From: CAVXEH01 sp963805645
GTDB taxonomy: Bacteria > Chloroflexota > Limnocylindria > QHBO01
NCBI GenBank assembly: GCA_963805645.1
Contig: CAWDVA010000006.1
Location: 1 to 64,000, forward strand
Direction of reading: 5' to 3'
Length of the DNA stretch: 64,000 bases
Position numbers and translations under genes: made by a program. Shown in pieces: positions 18,834 to 27,257 of this stretch. The notes below the pieces were generated by a model. It was not told the origin of the DNA. It saw nothing but the letters and a program-made list of their open reading frames with translations, and ran no database searches. The stretch's first letter is position 1. Each line of letters starts with the position of its first letter.

Positions 18834-20575
18834 CAACCAAGAAGAAGGACGACGCGCGCCGGATCGGCGTCTACGTCTGCCACTGCGGCGGCAACATCAG
18901 CGACTACGTCGATGTCGACAAGGTCATCAAGGGCATCGAGGACGACGGCGACGTCGTCGTGGCCAAGACCGCCATGTTCGCCTGCTCGGACGCCACGCAG
19001 GGCGAGATGATCGCGGACATCGAGGCTCAGAAGCTTGACGGGCTGGTGGTCGCCAGCTGCTCGCCCAAGCTCCACACCTACACGTTCCGCGGCGTCGCCT
19101 CGCGCGCGGGGCTCAACCCCTACGAGTACACCCAGGTCAACATCCGCGAGCAGTGCTCGTGGGTGCACACCGACGACGAGGCGGCAGCCACCGAGAAGGC
19201 GACGGACCTGGTCCGGGCCGGCATCGCGCGGACCCGCCTGACGACGCCGCTGGAGCCCATGGTGGTCGACACGCTGCCGCACACCCTGGTGATCGGCGCC
19301 GGGATCGCCGGGCTGCGGGCCGCCATCGGCCTGGCCGACATCGGCCTCAAGGTCACCGTCGTGGAACGTGAGCTGGAGCTGGGCGGCTGGGTCCGCGACT
19401 TCGGCCCCATGTACCCCCACGGTCGGGAAGGCCGCGAGCTGATCGCCGAGCTGGTGGCCGAGGTCCGCAAGCGACCGACCATCACGGTGCTCACCGGTGC
19501 CGAGGTGGTCGGCAAGGCCGGCAGCTTCGGCAACTACCGGGTCAGCGTCCGGGTGGGCGACCCGGGATCCGCCGCGATCGAGGTCGCGGTTGGCACCATC
19601 ATCACGGCGACCGGGTTCGACAGCTACGAGCCGGAGGCCGGCGAGTTCGGCTACGGGATCGACGGCGTGCTCACCCTGCCGCAGTTCAAGGCCATGGTCG
19701 ACAACGCCGGCGGCCCGCTCACGCACAACGGCCGTCCGGTCCGCAGCGTGGCCTACGTCTACTGCGTGGGCAGCCGGAACACGAACGGCTGCTCGAATGC
19801 GTACTGCGCGCGGTTCTGCTGCGCGGCCACCGTGCAGACGGCGGTCGACGTGGCCGGCCTGGATCCGACGGTCCGGCAGTTCCACCTGTACCGCGACATG
19901 CGCACCTACGGCAAGTTCGAGCCGATCTACGAGGAGGCCCGCAAGTCGGGCTCGGTCTTCATCAAGTTCGACAACGACGCGCCGCCCGCCGTCGAGCGCA
20001 GCGATGCCGGCGAGATGACCGTCACCGTGCGCGACCTGCTCACCGAGAACACGGAGCTGGCCATCCCGGTCGACCTCGTGGTCCTGGTGACCGGCATGGT
20101 CCCGCGCGAGAACTCCGAGCTGGTGGACGTGCTCAAGCTGCCCGCCGGCAGCGACGGCTTCTTCAACGAGATCCACCCCAAGCTGCGCCCGGTCGAGACC
20201 GTGGTGGACGGGGTGCTCATCGCCGGCGCCTGCCAGGGGCCCAAGACGTCCGCGGAGAGCGTGGCGTCGGGGCTCGCCGCCGTCACGCAGAGCGCCGCGG
20301 TGCTCAAGAAGGGCTACACGGAGCTCGACCCGCTGGTCGCGACGGTGGACCCGGTGGCCTGCACCGCGTGCGGCGACTGCCTCACCGTCTGCCCGTACGA
20401 CGCGATCTCCATGACCGAGGAGGGTGACCGGCACTTCGCCGTGATCAGCCCCACCGGCTGCAAGGGATGCGGCGGCTGCGTGCCGATGTGTCCCGAGAAC
20501 GCCATTGATCTCCTGGGCTACACCGATGCCCAGATCAGCGCCATGATCGAGAGCCTCGTGGAGGTACCCGCCTGA
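18830..20575 (+). CDS. HdrA/QmoB-like flavoprotein with two C-terminal [4Fe-4S] motifs
   Basis: 581 residues. N-terminal HdrA domain (IGVYVCHCGGNISDYVDVDKV region, SCSPKLHTYTFR, REQCSWVHTDD), FAD loop VIGAGIAGLRAAIGLADIG, the HdrA cysteine pair region YCVGSRNTNGCSNAYCARFC, and at the end two ferredoxin motifs CTACGDCLTVCP and CKGCGGCVPMCP. This is the architecture of QmoA/QmoB or HdrA proteins, soluble and cytoplasmic. With the upstream HdrA-GltD fusion it gives the two flavoprotein subunits of a Qmo-type complex; the FlpD part of classical QmoB is supplied by the separate gene at 15604. Starts on the ATGA overlap with the previous gene. Confidence 0.88.
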   Translation: MTTKKKDDARRIGVYVCHCGGNISDYVDVDKVIKGIEDDGDVVVAKTAMFACSDATQGEMIADIEAQKLDGLVVASCSPKLHTYTFRGVASRAGLNPYEYTQVNIREQCSWVHTDDEAAATEKATDLVRAGIARTRLTTPLEPMVVDTLPHTLVIGAGIAGLRAAIGLADIGLKVTVVERELELGGWVRDFGPMYPHGREGRELIAELVAEVRKRPTITVLTGAEVVGKAGSFGNYRVSVRVGDPGSAAIEVAVGTIITATGFDSYEPEAGEFGYGIDGVLTLPQFKAMVDNAGGPLTHNGRPVRSVAYVYCVGSRNTNGCSNAYCARFCCAATVQTAVDVAGLDPTVRQFHLYRDMRTYGKFEPIYEEARKSGSVFIKFDNDAPPAVERSDAGEMTVTVRDLLTENTELAIPVDLVVLVTGMVPRENSELVDVLKLPAGSDGFFNEIHPKLRPVETVVDGVLIAGACQGPKTSAESVASGLAAVTQSAAVLKKGYTELDPLVATVDPVACTACGDCLTVCPYDAISMTEEGDRHFAVISPTGCKGCGGCVPMCPENAIDLLGYTDAQISAMIESLVEVPA

Positions 20576-20850
20576 TGACCACGTCCACCACGGGACCCGG
20601 GCCCGCCCCGACCCTGAACCGGGACGTTCGCGAGGTGATCCGCGAGGAGCCCGTGATGCGCGCCCGGATCCTGGCCGCCCTCGACGACGGCCCCCTCACC
20701 GTTCCACAGATCGCCGCCGCCATCGATGCCCCGACCCACGAGGTCGTCTTCTGGGTGATGGGCATGCGCCGCTTCGGCTGGCTCGCCGAGGTCAAGGGCA
20801 GCGACAGCGACGGCTACTTCACCTACGAGCCGACCGGGAGAACCTCGTAA
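20575..20850 (+). CDS. Small winged-helix protein inside the Hdr/Qmo operon
   Basis: 91 residues, overlapping both neighbours by one base. After a Pro/Thr-rich N-terminus it shows a winged-helix pattern: RARILAALDDGPLTVPQIAA, THEVVFWVMGMRRFGWLAEV, then a GYFTYEP wing. In such proteins this fold can bind DNA, but tight coupling between two redox subunits suggests it may be a structural or regulatory partner of the complex. No cysteines, so no cluster or thiol chemistry. Confidence 0.65.
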   Translation: MTTSTTGPGPAPTLNRDVREVIREEPVMRARILAALDDGPLTVPQIAAAIDAPTHEVVFWVMGMRRFGWLAEVKGSDSDGYFTYEPTGRTS

Positions 20851-22055
20851 TGACCGCCACGACCACCCCGGTCCCGGCCACCAGGGTCGACCTGGGGCTG
20901 TTCCCGGAGATCCAGCGCTTCGGCGCGGCCGACGTCTCCGCGTGCTTCAGCTGCGGCACCTGCACCGCCGTCTGCCCGCTGTCCGAGACCGATACCGCCT
21001 TCCCGCGCCGCGTGATCCGCTTCGCGCAGCTGGGAATGAAGGACGCCCTGCTGTCGTCCAAGGAGCTGTGGACCTGCTACGCCTGCGGCGAGTGCAGCGA
21101 GAGCTGCCCCATGACGGCGGAGCCGTCCGAGTTCATGGCCGCCGCCCGCCGCTACGCGATCGCGAGCTACGACCACACCGGGTTCGCTCGGACCATGTAC
21201 ACCATGCCGGTGATCGGGACCGGGATCGCGCTGATCCTGGCCGCCTTCTTCGCGGCATTCATGTACGCGAGCCACGGTCCGCAGGACGCCGCCACCCTGG
21301 CGCTCTTCGGGTTCATCCCCAACGAGCTGATCCACACCATGGGCCTGATCGTGATGGCCGTGGTCTTCCTCGCCGGACTGGCCGGGATCGTGACCATGGC
21401 CCGACGCCTCTCCCGGGTGGAGGGCGTGACGCTGCGCTCGACGCTGGGCGGACGGGCCGCGCTGGCGCGCAGCGCACGGGCGCTGTGGAGCGCCATCGGC
21501 ATGGAATCGCTGGGCCAGGTGCGCTACCGGACCGACTGCGACACGAAGAACGAGTCCGCGGTGCCGTGGTATCGGCGTCGCTGGCTCATCCACGGCCTCA
21601 CCATCTGGGGCTTCCTGGGCCTGCTGGCCGCCACGATCGCCGACTACGGCCTGGAGATCATTGGCTGGAAGGCCACCGGCACCCCGGTGCCCATCTGGTA
21701 CCCGGTGCGGCTGCTGGGCACGGCGGCGGGAATCGCCCTGGTCTACGGGGTGACCATGCTGATCGTGGACCGCGTGCGGAAGTCTCACCGCTCGGTGCGG
21801 ACCTCGGCCCCGGCCGACTGGACGCTGCTGGTCCTGCTGTGGATCACCGGGGTCACCGGGTTCGCCATCGAGCTGGCCCTGTACCTGCCCGCCGCGCCGG
21901 CCTGGGGCTACTGGGTCTTCCTGTTCCACGTAGCGATCGCCATGGAGCTGGTCCTGCTGGCCCCGTTCATGAAGCTGGCCCATGCGGTGTACCGCCCGGT
22001 CGCGCTCTTCTTCTTCGCGCTGCGCAAGGAGCCGGCGGCCTCATCGGCGGAATGA
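20850..22055 (+). CDS. QmoC-like HdrC/cytochrome-b membrane subunit
   Basis: 401 residues. Residues 30-95: two [4Fe-4S] ligand sets, CFSCGTCTAVCP and CYACGECSESCP, as in HdrC. The rest has about six hydrophobic spans (TGIALILAAFFAAFMYAS, LIVMAVVFLAGLAGIV, IWGFLGLLAATIADYG, LLVLLWITGVTGFAIELALY and others) with histidines near their ends (LIHTMG, LIHGLT, FLFHVAI, KLAHAVY) like NarI/HdrE haem-b subunits. This fusion is the hallmark of QmoC, which exchanges electrons with menaquinone. Last gene of the operon. No HdrB (CCG-domain) gene accompanies it, favouring a Qmo-like rather than heterodisulfide-reductase complex. Confidence 0.88.
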   Translation: MTATTTPVPATRVDLGLFPEIQRFGAADVSACFSCGTCTAVCPLSETDTAFPRRVIRFAQLGMKDALLSSKELWTCYACGECSESCPMTAEPSEFMAAARRYAIASYDHTGFARTMYTMPVIGTGIALILAAFFAAFMYASHGPQDAATLALFGFIPNELIHTMGLIVMAVVFLAGLAGIVTMARRLSRVEGVTLRSTLGGRAALARSARALWSAIGMESLGQVRYRTDCDTKNESAVPWYRRRWLIHGLTIWGFLGLLAATIADYGLEIIGWKATGTPVPIWYPVRLLGTAAGIALVYGVTMLIVDRVRKSHRSVRTSAPADWTLLVLLWITGVTGFAIELALYLPAAPAWGYWVFLFHVAIAMELVLLAPFMKLAHAVYRPVALFFFALRKEPAASSAE

Positions 22056-22149
22056 GGCGTTCCGTCCGCGACCGCCGGGCGGATGTTCGGGTGGCCGAAC
22101 GGCTGAACCATGCGTCGGCTCGCGCGGTCGCATGAGTGGTCCAGGCCTA

Positions 22150-22155
22150 TACACT
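22150..22155 (+). promoter_or_regulatory. -10 box of PadR gene
   Basis: TACACT (within TATACACT) ends ten bases before the ATG at 22166 and there is no Shine-Dalgarno, so the message has almost no leader. Confidence 0.45.
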
Positions 22156-22165
22156 CTCCTGGCAT

Positions 22166-22621
22166 ATGACTGACTCTCCACCCGAGCGCGAGGCCATCGC
22201 CTCGGCGCGGGACCGCGACGGGCGGCCGATCCACCACGGCTGGGCCGCGGCCGCCAAGCGCCGCCGCTGGATGGAGCCGTTCATGCTCGTCCTCCTGGCG
22301 GAGGGGCCGGCGCACGGGTACGCCCTGGTGGGCCAGCTGGAGGAGATGGGCGTGGCCATCGGCTCGCAGCTGGACTTCGGCCAGGTGTACCGGACCCTGC
22401 GCGACCTGGAGGAGGCGGGGCTGGTGACATCGGCCTGGTCCACGGAGGAGTCGGGGCCCCAGCGTCGCGAGTACGAGCTGACCGATGCCGGCTACGCCAC
22501 CCTGGACGAGTGGGCCGCGGTCATGCGCGAGCGGGCCCGGCTGATGGCCGAGTTCGACGCTCGGTACCTGTCGGCGGTGGCACGCCCGCCCCGGCGTCGC
22601 ACCCGGGGCAACGGGCGCTAG
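22166..22621 (+). CDS. PadR-family transcriptional regulator
   Basis: 151 residues from ATG 22166. PadR signature: MEPFMLVLLAEGPAHGYALV, then FGQVYRTLRDLEEAGLVTS, then REYELTDAGYATLDEW. The start is preferred over an upstream GTG because of the adjacent -10 box. It stands alone, between the sulfur operon (same strand) and hemerythrin genes (convergent), so the target is not obvious. Confidence 0.88.
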   Translation: MTDSPPEREAIASARDRDGRPIHHGWAAAAKRRRWMEPFMLVLLAEGPAHGYALVGQLEEMGVAIGSQLDFGQVYRTLRDLEEAGLVTSAWSTEESGPQRREYELTDAGYATLDEWAAVMRERARLMAEFDARYLSAVARPPRRRTRGNGR

Positions 22622-22633
22622 TCGCGCGCTCCG

Positions 22634-23149
22634 CTAGATCGGCTGGGCCATGGCGTGGTCCAGCGACCGCGCCAGCGCGTCCTTCTCCTGGTCCGAGAGG
22701 CTGCCCTCCAGGACCGCGAGATAGTGCTCCTCCTCGGCCATGTGGACGCGGAACATGGAGTGCAGGCGATACAGCGCGCGGCGCAGGCCCATGCTGCGGG
22801 CATCGTCCAGCGTCCCGGACCGGATCTGCGCGCGGTAGTCGCCCAGCGAGCGGATGAGGCGCAGGATCTCGCGGTGCTCGTGGCGCATCGGAAGCATGGA
22901 GTGCCGGTTCGCCAGCAGGCGCTCCAGCTCCGGGTAGATCGCCCCCTCCACCGCCTCGATGTGCGGGACGATCTGGTCGACGATGAAGCGGTATTCCTCC
23001 TCGAAGCGCCGCGCGAACGCGTCGCGGCGAACCGTGTCGATGGTCTCCGCAAGTCCGGGGAGCGCCTCGACGTGCGGCCGCATCAGCGCATGGTGATACT
23101 CCGTCGTCTCGGGCAGGGAGCGCAGGGCGGAGGGCGCCTGGTCGTCCAT
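22634..23149 (-). CDS. Hemerythrin-like HHE protein
   Basis: 171 residues from the ATG at 23149. Four-helix HHE domain with His/Glu ligands for a di-iron site: TTEYHHALMRPHVEAL, IVDQIVPHIEAVEGAIYPEL, MLPMRHEHREILRLI, FRVHMAEEEHYLAVLEG. Such proteins bind O2 or sense redox or nitric oxide stress. It is a tandem paralogue of the next gene with the same order of motifs. Cytoplasmic; no signal peptide. Confidence 0.85.
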   Translation of the reverse strand: MDDQAPSALRSLPETTEYHHALMRPHVEALPGLAETIDTVRRDAFARRFEEEYRFIVDQIVPHIEAVEGAIYPELERLLANRHSMLPMRHEHREILRLIRSLGDYRAQIRSGTLDDARSMGLRRALYRLHSMFRVHMAEEEHYLAVLEGSLSDQEKDALARSLDHAMAQPI

Positions 23150-23156
23150 CCGCGGA

Positions 23157-23648
23157 TCAGAGCGGCTGGGCCATGGCATGGTCCATGGCGCGGGCCAGGG
23201 CCGAACGCTCGTCCGGCGAGAGGTTGCCTTCCAGCAGCGCGATGTAATGCTCCTCCTCGGCCAGGTGGACCCTGAGGATCGCGTAGAGCCGGTACAGGAT
23301 CCGGCGCAGGCTGGTGGCATCCGCCGCGGTGAGCCTCCCGCTGGCGACCGGCTCGCGATGCACCCCCAGCGAGCCGATGAGCCGATGGATCTGCCGGTGC
23401 TCGTGGCGCATGGGCGCCATGGAGTGGCGGTTCTGCATCAGCCGCTCGAGCTCCGGGTAGATGGCCTCCTCGATCCGCTCCACGTGCGGCGCAAGCTGGT
23501 TCACGACGAACTCGTACTCGGCCTCGAACTGCGCCGCGTAGGCCTCCGTCGAGCCCTCCGCGACCTTCTCGGCGAGCACCGCCAGGGCGTCGATGTGGGG
23601 AAGCATCAGCTCGTGATGCTGGTGCTCGGTCTCCGGAAGCGAGAGCAT
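23157..23648 (-). CDS. Hemerythrin-like HHE protein (paralogue)
   Basis: 163 residues. Same motif order as its neighbour: TEHQHHELMLPHIDAL, VVNQLAPHVERIEEAIYPEL, MAPMRHEHRQIHRLIG, LRVHLAEEEHYIALLEGN. It is transcribed first, with its stop only seven bases before the neighbour's ATG, so the two form an operon produced by duplication. A di-iron oxygen- or stress-related role is expected; whether they form a hetero-oligomer cannot be told. Confidence 0.85.
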   Translation of the reverse strand: MLSLPETEHQHHELMLPHIDALAVLAEKVAEGSTEAYAAQFEAEYEFVVNQLAPHVERIEEAIYPELERLMQNRHSMAPMRHEHRQIHRLIGSLGVHREPVASGRLTAADATSLRRILYRLYAILRVHLAEEEHYIALLEGNLSPDERSALARAMDHAMAQPL

Positions 23649-23916
23649 GGCAACGTTCCTCAGCTACGGAGCGGCGCCTGAACGCTGGGCCCCGCCAATC
23701 ACACCCCTACGCTGCCCGGCGGTGCCCGCGCCCGACAGTGCCACCTAGACCGATGGCGGGGTCACTCCGTCCCGAAGCACGTCACGCACGAGCATGCAAG
23801 GATGCGGTCGTGCCCATGGGTCCCGGAGACCCGGGCGGGTTGGGCTGACCGGCCCTCGCCGTGAAGGCGCCGGACGCGGCACGATGGGACCGGAGGACGG
23901 GAGAGGAGGCGGAGCG

Positions 23917-24957
23917 ATGCCGGCGTTCGACCTGGCGCTCTGGCAATGGCTGCTCGTCTTCATGGCGGCCGGCGGTGGCGTCATCGCCTGCGGGATCGTC
24001 CTGGCGCGCAGCGCGGACGAGATCGCGCGGCGCACCGGGCTGGGCGGCCTGCTGGTGGGCATGCTGCTCCTGGCCTTCGCGACCTCGCTGCCCGAGGTGC
24101 TGGCGGGCATGACCGCCGCGCTCGACCACGCGCCGGACATCGCGGTGGGCAACATCTTCGGCAGCTCCATGGCCAACATGGCGATCCTGGCCGCCATCGA
24201 CCTGGGCTGGCGGCGCCGGGTGTGGCCGTCGGTGGGCGTCGGCCATGCGCGGCTGGCGGCGATCGCCATCGCCCTCACGACCATCGCCGTCATGGGCGCC
24301 GTGGCGCCGTCGGGGATCACCGTGGGCTGGGTCGGGATCGAGCCGATCCTCATCCTTCTCGGTTACGTGGCGGCGGCCGCCTGGGTCGAGCGCAGCGGCC
24401 GCGCCCGGGCCCGGAGCGCGAAGGCTGCCGAGGGCGGCGAGCTGCTGGTGCCCACCGGCTGGGGCCACGAGACCCCGCGTCAGCCGGTCCGCCGCGAGCT
24501 GCTGCGCATGGGCCTGGCGACGCTGGGCATCGTGGTGACCGCCCCGCTGCTGGCGGTATCGGCCAAGGGAATCGCCGACGAGACGGTCCTGGGCGAGACC
24601 ATCGCCGGGGTGGTGCTGGTGGCCATCGCCACCTCCCTGCCGGAGCTCGTGGCCTCGGCCGCCGCGCTGCGGATCGGCGCCCACGACCTCGCCGTGGGGA
24701 ACCTGTTCGGGTCGAACGCCATCAACATCGCGATCCTGGTCTTCATCGACGCGGCCTACCTGCCCGGGCCGATCCTGGCCGCGGTCTCGACGGCGACCCT
24801 GGTGGCGGGCGTCGCCGCGCTGCTCCTCATGGCGCTGGCGCTCGCGGCGATCGTGGAGAACGACACGACCCGGATCGGGCGCTTCGAACCGGACTCCGTC
24901 CTGCTCCTGCTCCTCTATCTCGTGACGACCGGCGCCGTCTGGTTCGCCGGCCACTGA
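23917..24957 (+). CDS. Calcium/cation exchanger (CaCA family)
   Basis: 346 residues from ATG 23917 (GGAGGCGGAG upstream). Ten or so membrane spans in two homologous halves, each with the alpha-repeat motif of the family: ATSLPEVLAGMTAALDHA...GNIFGSSMANMAIL and ATSLPELVASAAALRIG...GNLFGSNAINIAIL. These acidic and asparagine residues bind Ca2+ (or Na+) during exchange for H+ or Na+. The central loop is short. Followed after 18 bp by a Usp gene, a probable operon. Confidence 0.88.
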   Translation: MPAFDLALWQWLLVFMAAGGGVIACGIVLARSADEIARRTGLGGLLVGMLLLAFATSLPEVLAGMTAALDHAPDIAVGNIFGSSMANMAILAAIDLGWRRRVWPSVGVGHARLAAIAIALTTIAVMGAVAPSGITVGWVGIEPILILLGYVAAAAWVERSGRARARSAKAAEGGELLVPTGWGHETPRQPVRRELLRMGLATLGIVVTAPLLAVSAKGIADETVLGETIAGVVLVAIATSLPELVASAAALRIGAHDLAVGNLFGSNAINIAILVFIDAAYLPGPILAAVSTATLVAGVAALLLMALALAAIVENDTTRIGRFEPDSVLLLLLYLVTTGAVWFAGH

Positions 24958-24975
24958 CCCACTGGAGGCGACCAC

Positions 24976-25902
24976 ATGCGCATCCTCATCGGCCACGACG
25001 GGTCCCCCGCGTCCGGGACGGCACGGGCGCTCGTCGCGTCGCTGCCGCTCCCCGCGGAGACGGCGGTGCGCCTGGTGACGGTGCTCGAGAGCGTGGTCGC
25101 GCTGCTCGGCGCCGCTCCCGGCCACTCGGCGCCGGGCGGGTGGTCGCAGGCGGAGGCGCGCGCGCTCGCGGAACAGTCCGCAGCGCTGAACGCGGCCTCC
25201 GATGCGTTCGTGGCCGCGGCCGTGACCCACGTCGCCCGTCCGGACGTCGCCGTCCTCCGCGGCCGACCGGCCACCGCCCTCGTCGACGAGGCGCGGCGCT
25301 GGATGGCGGACCTGCTGGTGATCGGAAGCCGTGGGCACGGTGCGGAATCGGGGTTCATGGGCTCGGTGGCCAACGAGGTGATCGACCAGGCCGAGGCTCC
25401 GGTGCTGGTGGCCCGCCGTGACACGGTCAGGCGCGTTCTCCTTGCCCACGACGGCTCGTCACACGCGGACCGAGCCCTGGAGCGCCTGGCGGCGTGGCCC
25501 ATCTTCGCCGGCGCGGACGTGCGGGTCCTGAGCGTGGCTCACGTCACCGCGCTCCGCAGGCTGGGCCTGGGAAACGGGGACCCGGAAGGGGAGGCGGGCC
25601 GAGCGGCAAGAAGGCCGCACCGCCGGCCGACCGTCCCCGCCGGCGCGGAGGAGCGCCTCGTGGACGCGCACCGTGACATCGCCGATTCTGCCTGCCAGCG
25701 TCTCCTGGAGCTGGGGCGCTTCGCGGAGCCCCGGGTCGCCCTGGGCCGGCCGATCACCGAGATCATTGCCATGGCCGATGCCTGGGCCGACCTGGTGGTG
25801 ATGGGGTCGCGGGGCCGAACCGGCCTGGCCCGGCTCCTCCTGGGTTCCGTGGCACGCGGCGTCCTCCAGCAGGCGGCGACATCGGTCCTGGTGATCCGCT
25901 GA
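24976..25902 (+). CDS. Tandem universal stress protein
   Basis: 308 residues, two Usp domains: residues 1-150 (MRILIGHDGSPASGTARALV ... LLVIGSRGHGAESGFMGSVA) and 155-308 (VRRVLLAHDGSSHADRALER ... LVVMGSRGRTGLARLLLGSV). Both carry the ATP-binding G-x2-G-x9-G-S/T pattern. Preceded by GGAGGCG. Co-transcribed with the cation exchanger; Usp domains often regulate transporters or stress responses. Confidence 0.9.
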   Translation: MRILIGHDGSPASGTARALVASLPLPAETAVRLVTVLESVVALLGAAPGHSAPGGWSQAEARALAEQSAALNAASDAFVAAAVTHVARPDVAVLRGRPATALVDEARRWMADLLVIGSRGHGAESGFMGSVANEVIDQAEAPVLVARRDTVRRVLLAHDGSSHADRALERLAAWPIFAGADVRVLSVAHVTALRRLGLGNGDPEGEAGRAARRPHRRPTVPAGAEERLVDAHRDIADSACQRLLELGRFAEPRVALGRPITEIIAMADAWADLVVMGSRGRTGLARLLLGSVARGVLQQAATSVLVIR

Positions 25903-25916
25903 GGGTGCGACCCGGC

Positions 25917-26099
25917 ACGGAGGTTCGCGCCGCCGTGACGTATCGTCGCGGAGCGGCCTCCGGTGCCCGCTTCCCCGACGTGATGTTCGGTCGGCTGGAA
26001 CGCGGCGTCGGCATGAGCCCGCGAGGAGCCCCCGGCACGCCGTTCCCCGATGTTGGGGTGCAGCCGCTGTAACGCGAACCCACGGGCGCGGGCTGCGGC
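25917..26099. repeat. Intergenic element, copy 1
   Basis: Between convergent genes. A block at 25971-26005 (CCGCTTCCCCGACGTGATGT, then TCGGTCGGCTGGAAC) matches 29047-29081 at 28 of 35 positions by eye, and a related GTTCCCCGATGTTGGGGTGC follows at 26040. Each block contains GTTC/GAAC inverted arms. Confidence 0.5.
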
Positions 26100-27257
26100 T
26101 CAGGAGGCGGGGGCAGGCGCCGCCGGCGCCACCAGCCGGAAGAGCATGGGGCCCAGCGTGGACGAGACGGCGGCCAGGAGCACGATGCTCGACTGCAGCG
26201 GCCGGTCGATGACGCCCAGCCGCACGCCGAGCTCGGCGACGGCGATGATCAGGCTGAGGCGGGCCGACAGCAGCAGGCCGGCGGCAAGCACCGAGCGCAT
26301 GGGGAGGCCGAGCAGCCGAAGGGGCAGCGCGGCCAGCACCTTGACGGCCAGCGCCAGGCCGATGAGCGCCACGGTGATCCGCAGCGACATCGGGTCGCCC
26401 AGGGCCGACAGGTCGAAGCGGATCCCCACGCCGATGAAGAAGACCGGGATCAGGAACCCGTAGGCGAACCCGGCCAGCTTCTGGTCCAGCGTCCCGCGGT
26501 AGCGGAAGACCAGGGCGAACACGGACCCGGCCATGAACGCGCCCAGGATCGGCTCGATCCCCAGCACGAGGGCCAGGCCCACCAGGACGAGCATGAGGGC
26601 CAGCGTGGCGCGAATCCCCACCTCCTCGGGGTCGTCCTGGTCGAAGAGGCGCCGGAACGCATCGGGCCACCACCACGCCAGCCGGCGCACGGCCATGAGC
26701 CCGGCACCGATGACGGCGAAGAAGGCGGGCACCGCCAGGAGCGAGAGCGGGCTCCCCGAGTCGGTGACGAGCGCCAGGCAGGTCACCGCGATGAGGGTCA
26801 GGAAGTCGGCGATGAGGGCCGAGACCAGGATCGCCTGGCCCAGCGGCGTGGCGAGGTGGCGGGTGGTGCGCAGGGTGGGCACCACCATGCCGACGCTGGT
26901 GGTGGCCAGCACGAACATGGTGAACAGCCCGTACCCGAGCAGCCAGACCGATCCGGCCGAGGCGGCCAGCGTGATCCCGAAGACGAGCAGGCCCACCGCC
27001 ATCTGCGCGCGGGCCCGTCGCCCGAAGCCGGCCAGGTTGATCTCGAAGCCGGAGAGGAACATGAGCAGGAAGAAGCCCAGCTCCCCGAGCTGGCTGATGA
27101 ACTCCGTCAGGCTCACCAGGTGCAGGACCGGGCCCACGGTCACCCCGAACAGGATCTCGAGCACCGGGGCCGGGACGCCGGCCCGTCGGGCGACGAGCGG
27201 AAGGGCGAACGCCGCGACCGCGATGAGGATGAGTGTGGCGGCGGCGCCCGGGTTCAC
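26100..27257 (-). CDS. Kef-type monovalent cation:proton antiporter
   Basis: 385 residues, about twelve membrane spans, CPA2/Na+-H+ exchanger fold: ARRAGVPAPVLEILFGVTVG, LFLMFLSGFEINL-like GFFLLMFLSGFEINLAG, VLATTSVGMVVPTLR, GAFMAGSVFALVF, FLIPVFFIGVGIRFDL. Lacks its own C-terminal nucleotide-binding domain. Its ATG overlaps the stop of the upstream TrkA-Usp gene (ATGA), so that protein most likely supplies the regulatory domain. Substrate probably K+ or Na+. Confidence 0.88.
   Translation of the reverse strand: MNPGAAATLILIAVAAFALPLVARRAGVPAPVLEILFGVTVGPVLHLVSLTEFISQLGELGFFLLMFLSGFEINLAGFGRRARAQMAVGLLVFGITLAASAGSVWLLGYGLFTMFVLATTSVGMVVPTLRTTRHLATPLGQAILVSALIADFLTLIAVTCLALVTDSGSPLSLLAVPAFFAVIGAGLMAVRRLAWWWPDAFRRLFDQDDPEEVGIRATLALMLVLVGLALVLGIEPILGAFMAGSVFALVFRYRGTLDQKLAGFAYGFLIPVFFIGVGIRFDLSALGDPMSLRITVALIGLALAVKVLAALPLRLLGLPMRSVLAAGLLLSARLSLIIAVAELGVRLGVIDRPLQSSIVLLAAVSSTLGPMLFRLVAPAAPAPAS

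Noticed and set aside
15852..18836. 994-codon minus-strand frame opposite the HdrA-GltD gene
   Set aside because: Composition is Gly/Asp/His/Val-rich typical of the antisense of GC-rich coding DNA; the plus strand has clear FeS and flavin motifs.
20850..22055. Classical heterodisulfide reductase HdrBC
   Set aside because: No HdrB CCG domains are present; the HdrC part is fused to a cytochrome-b-like membrane domain as in QmoC.
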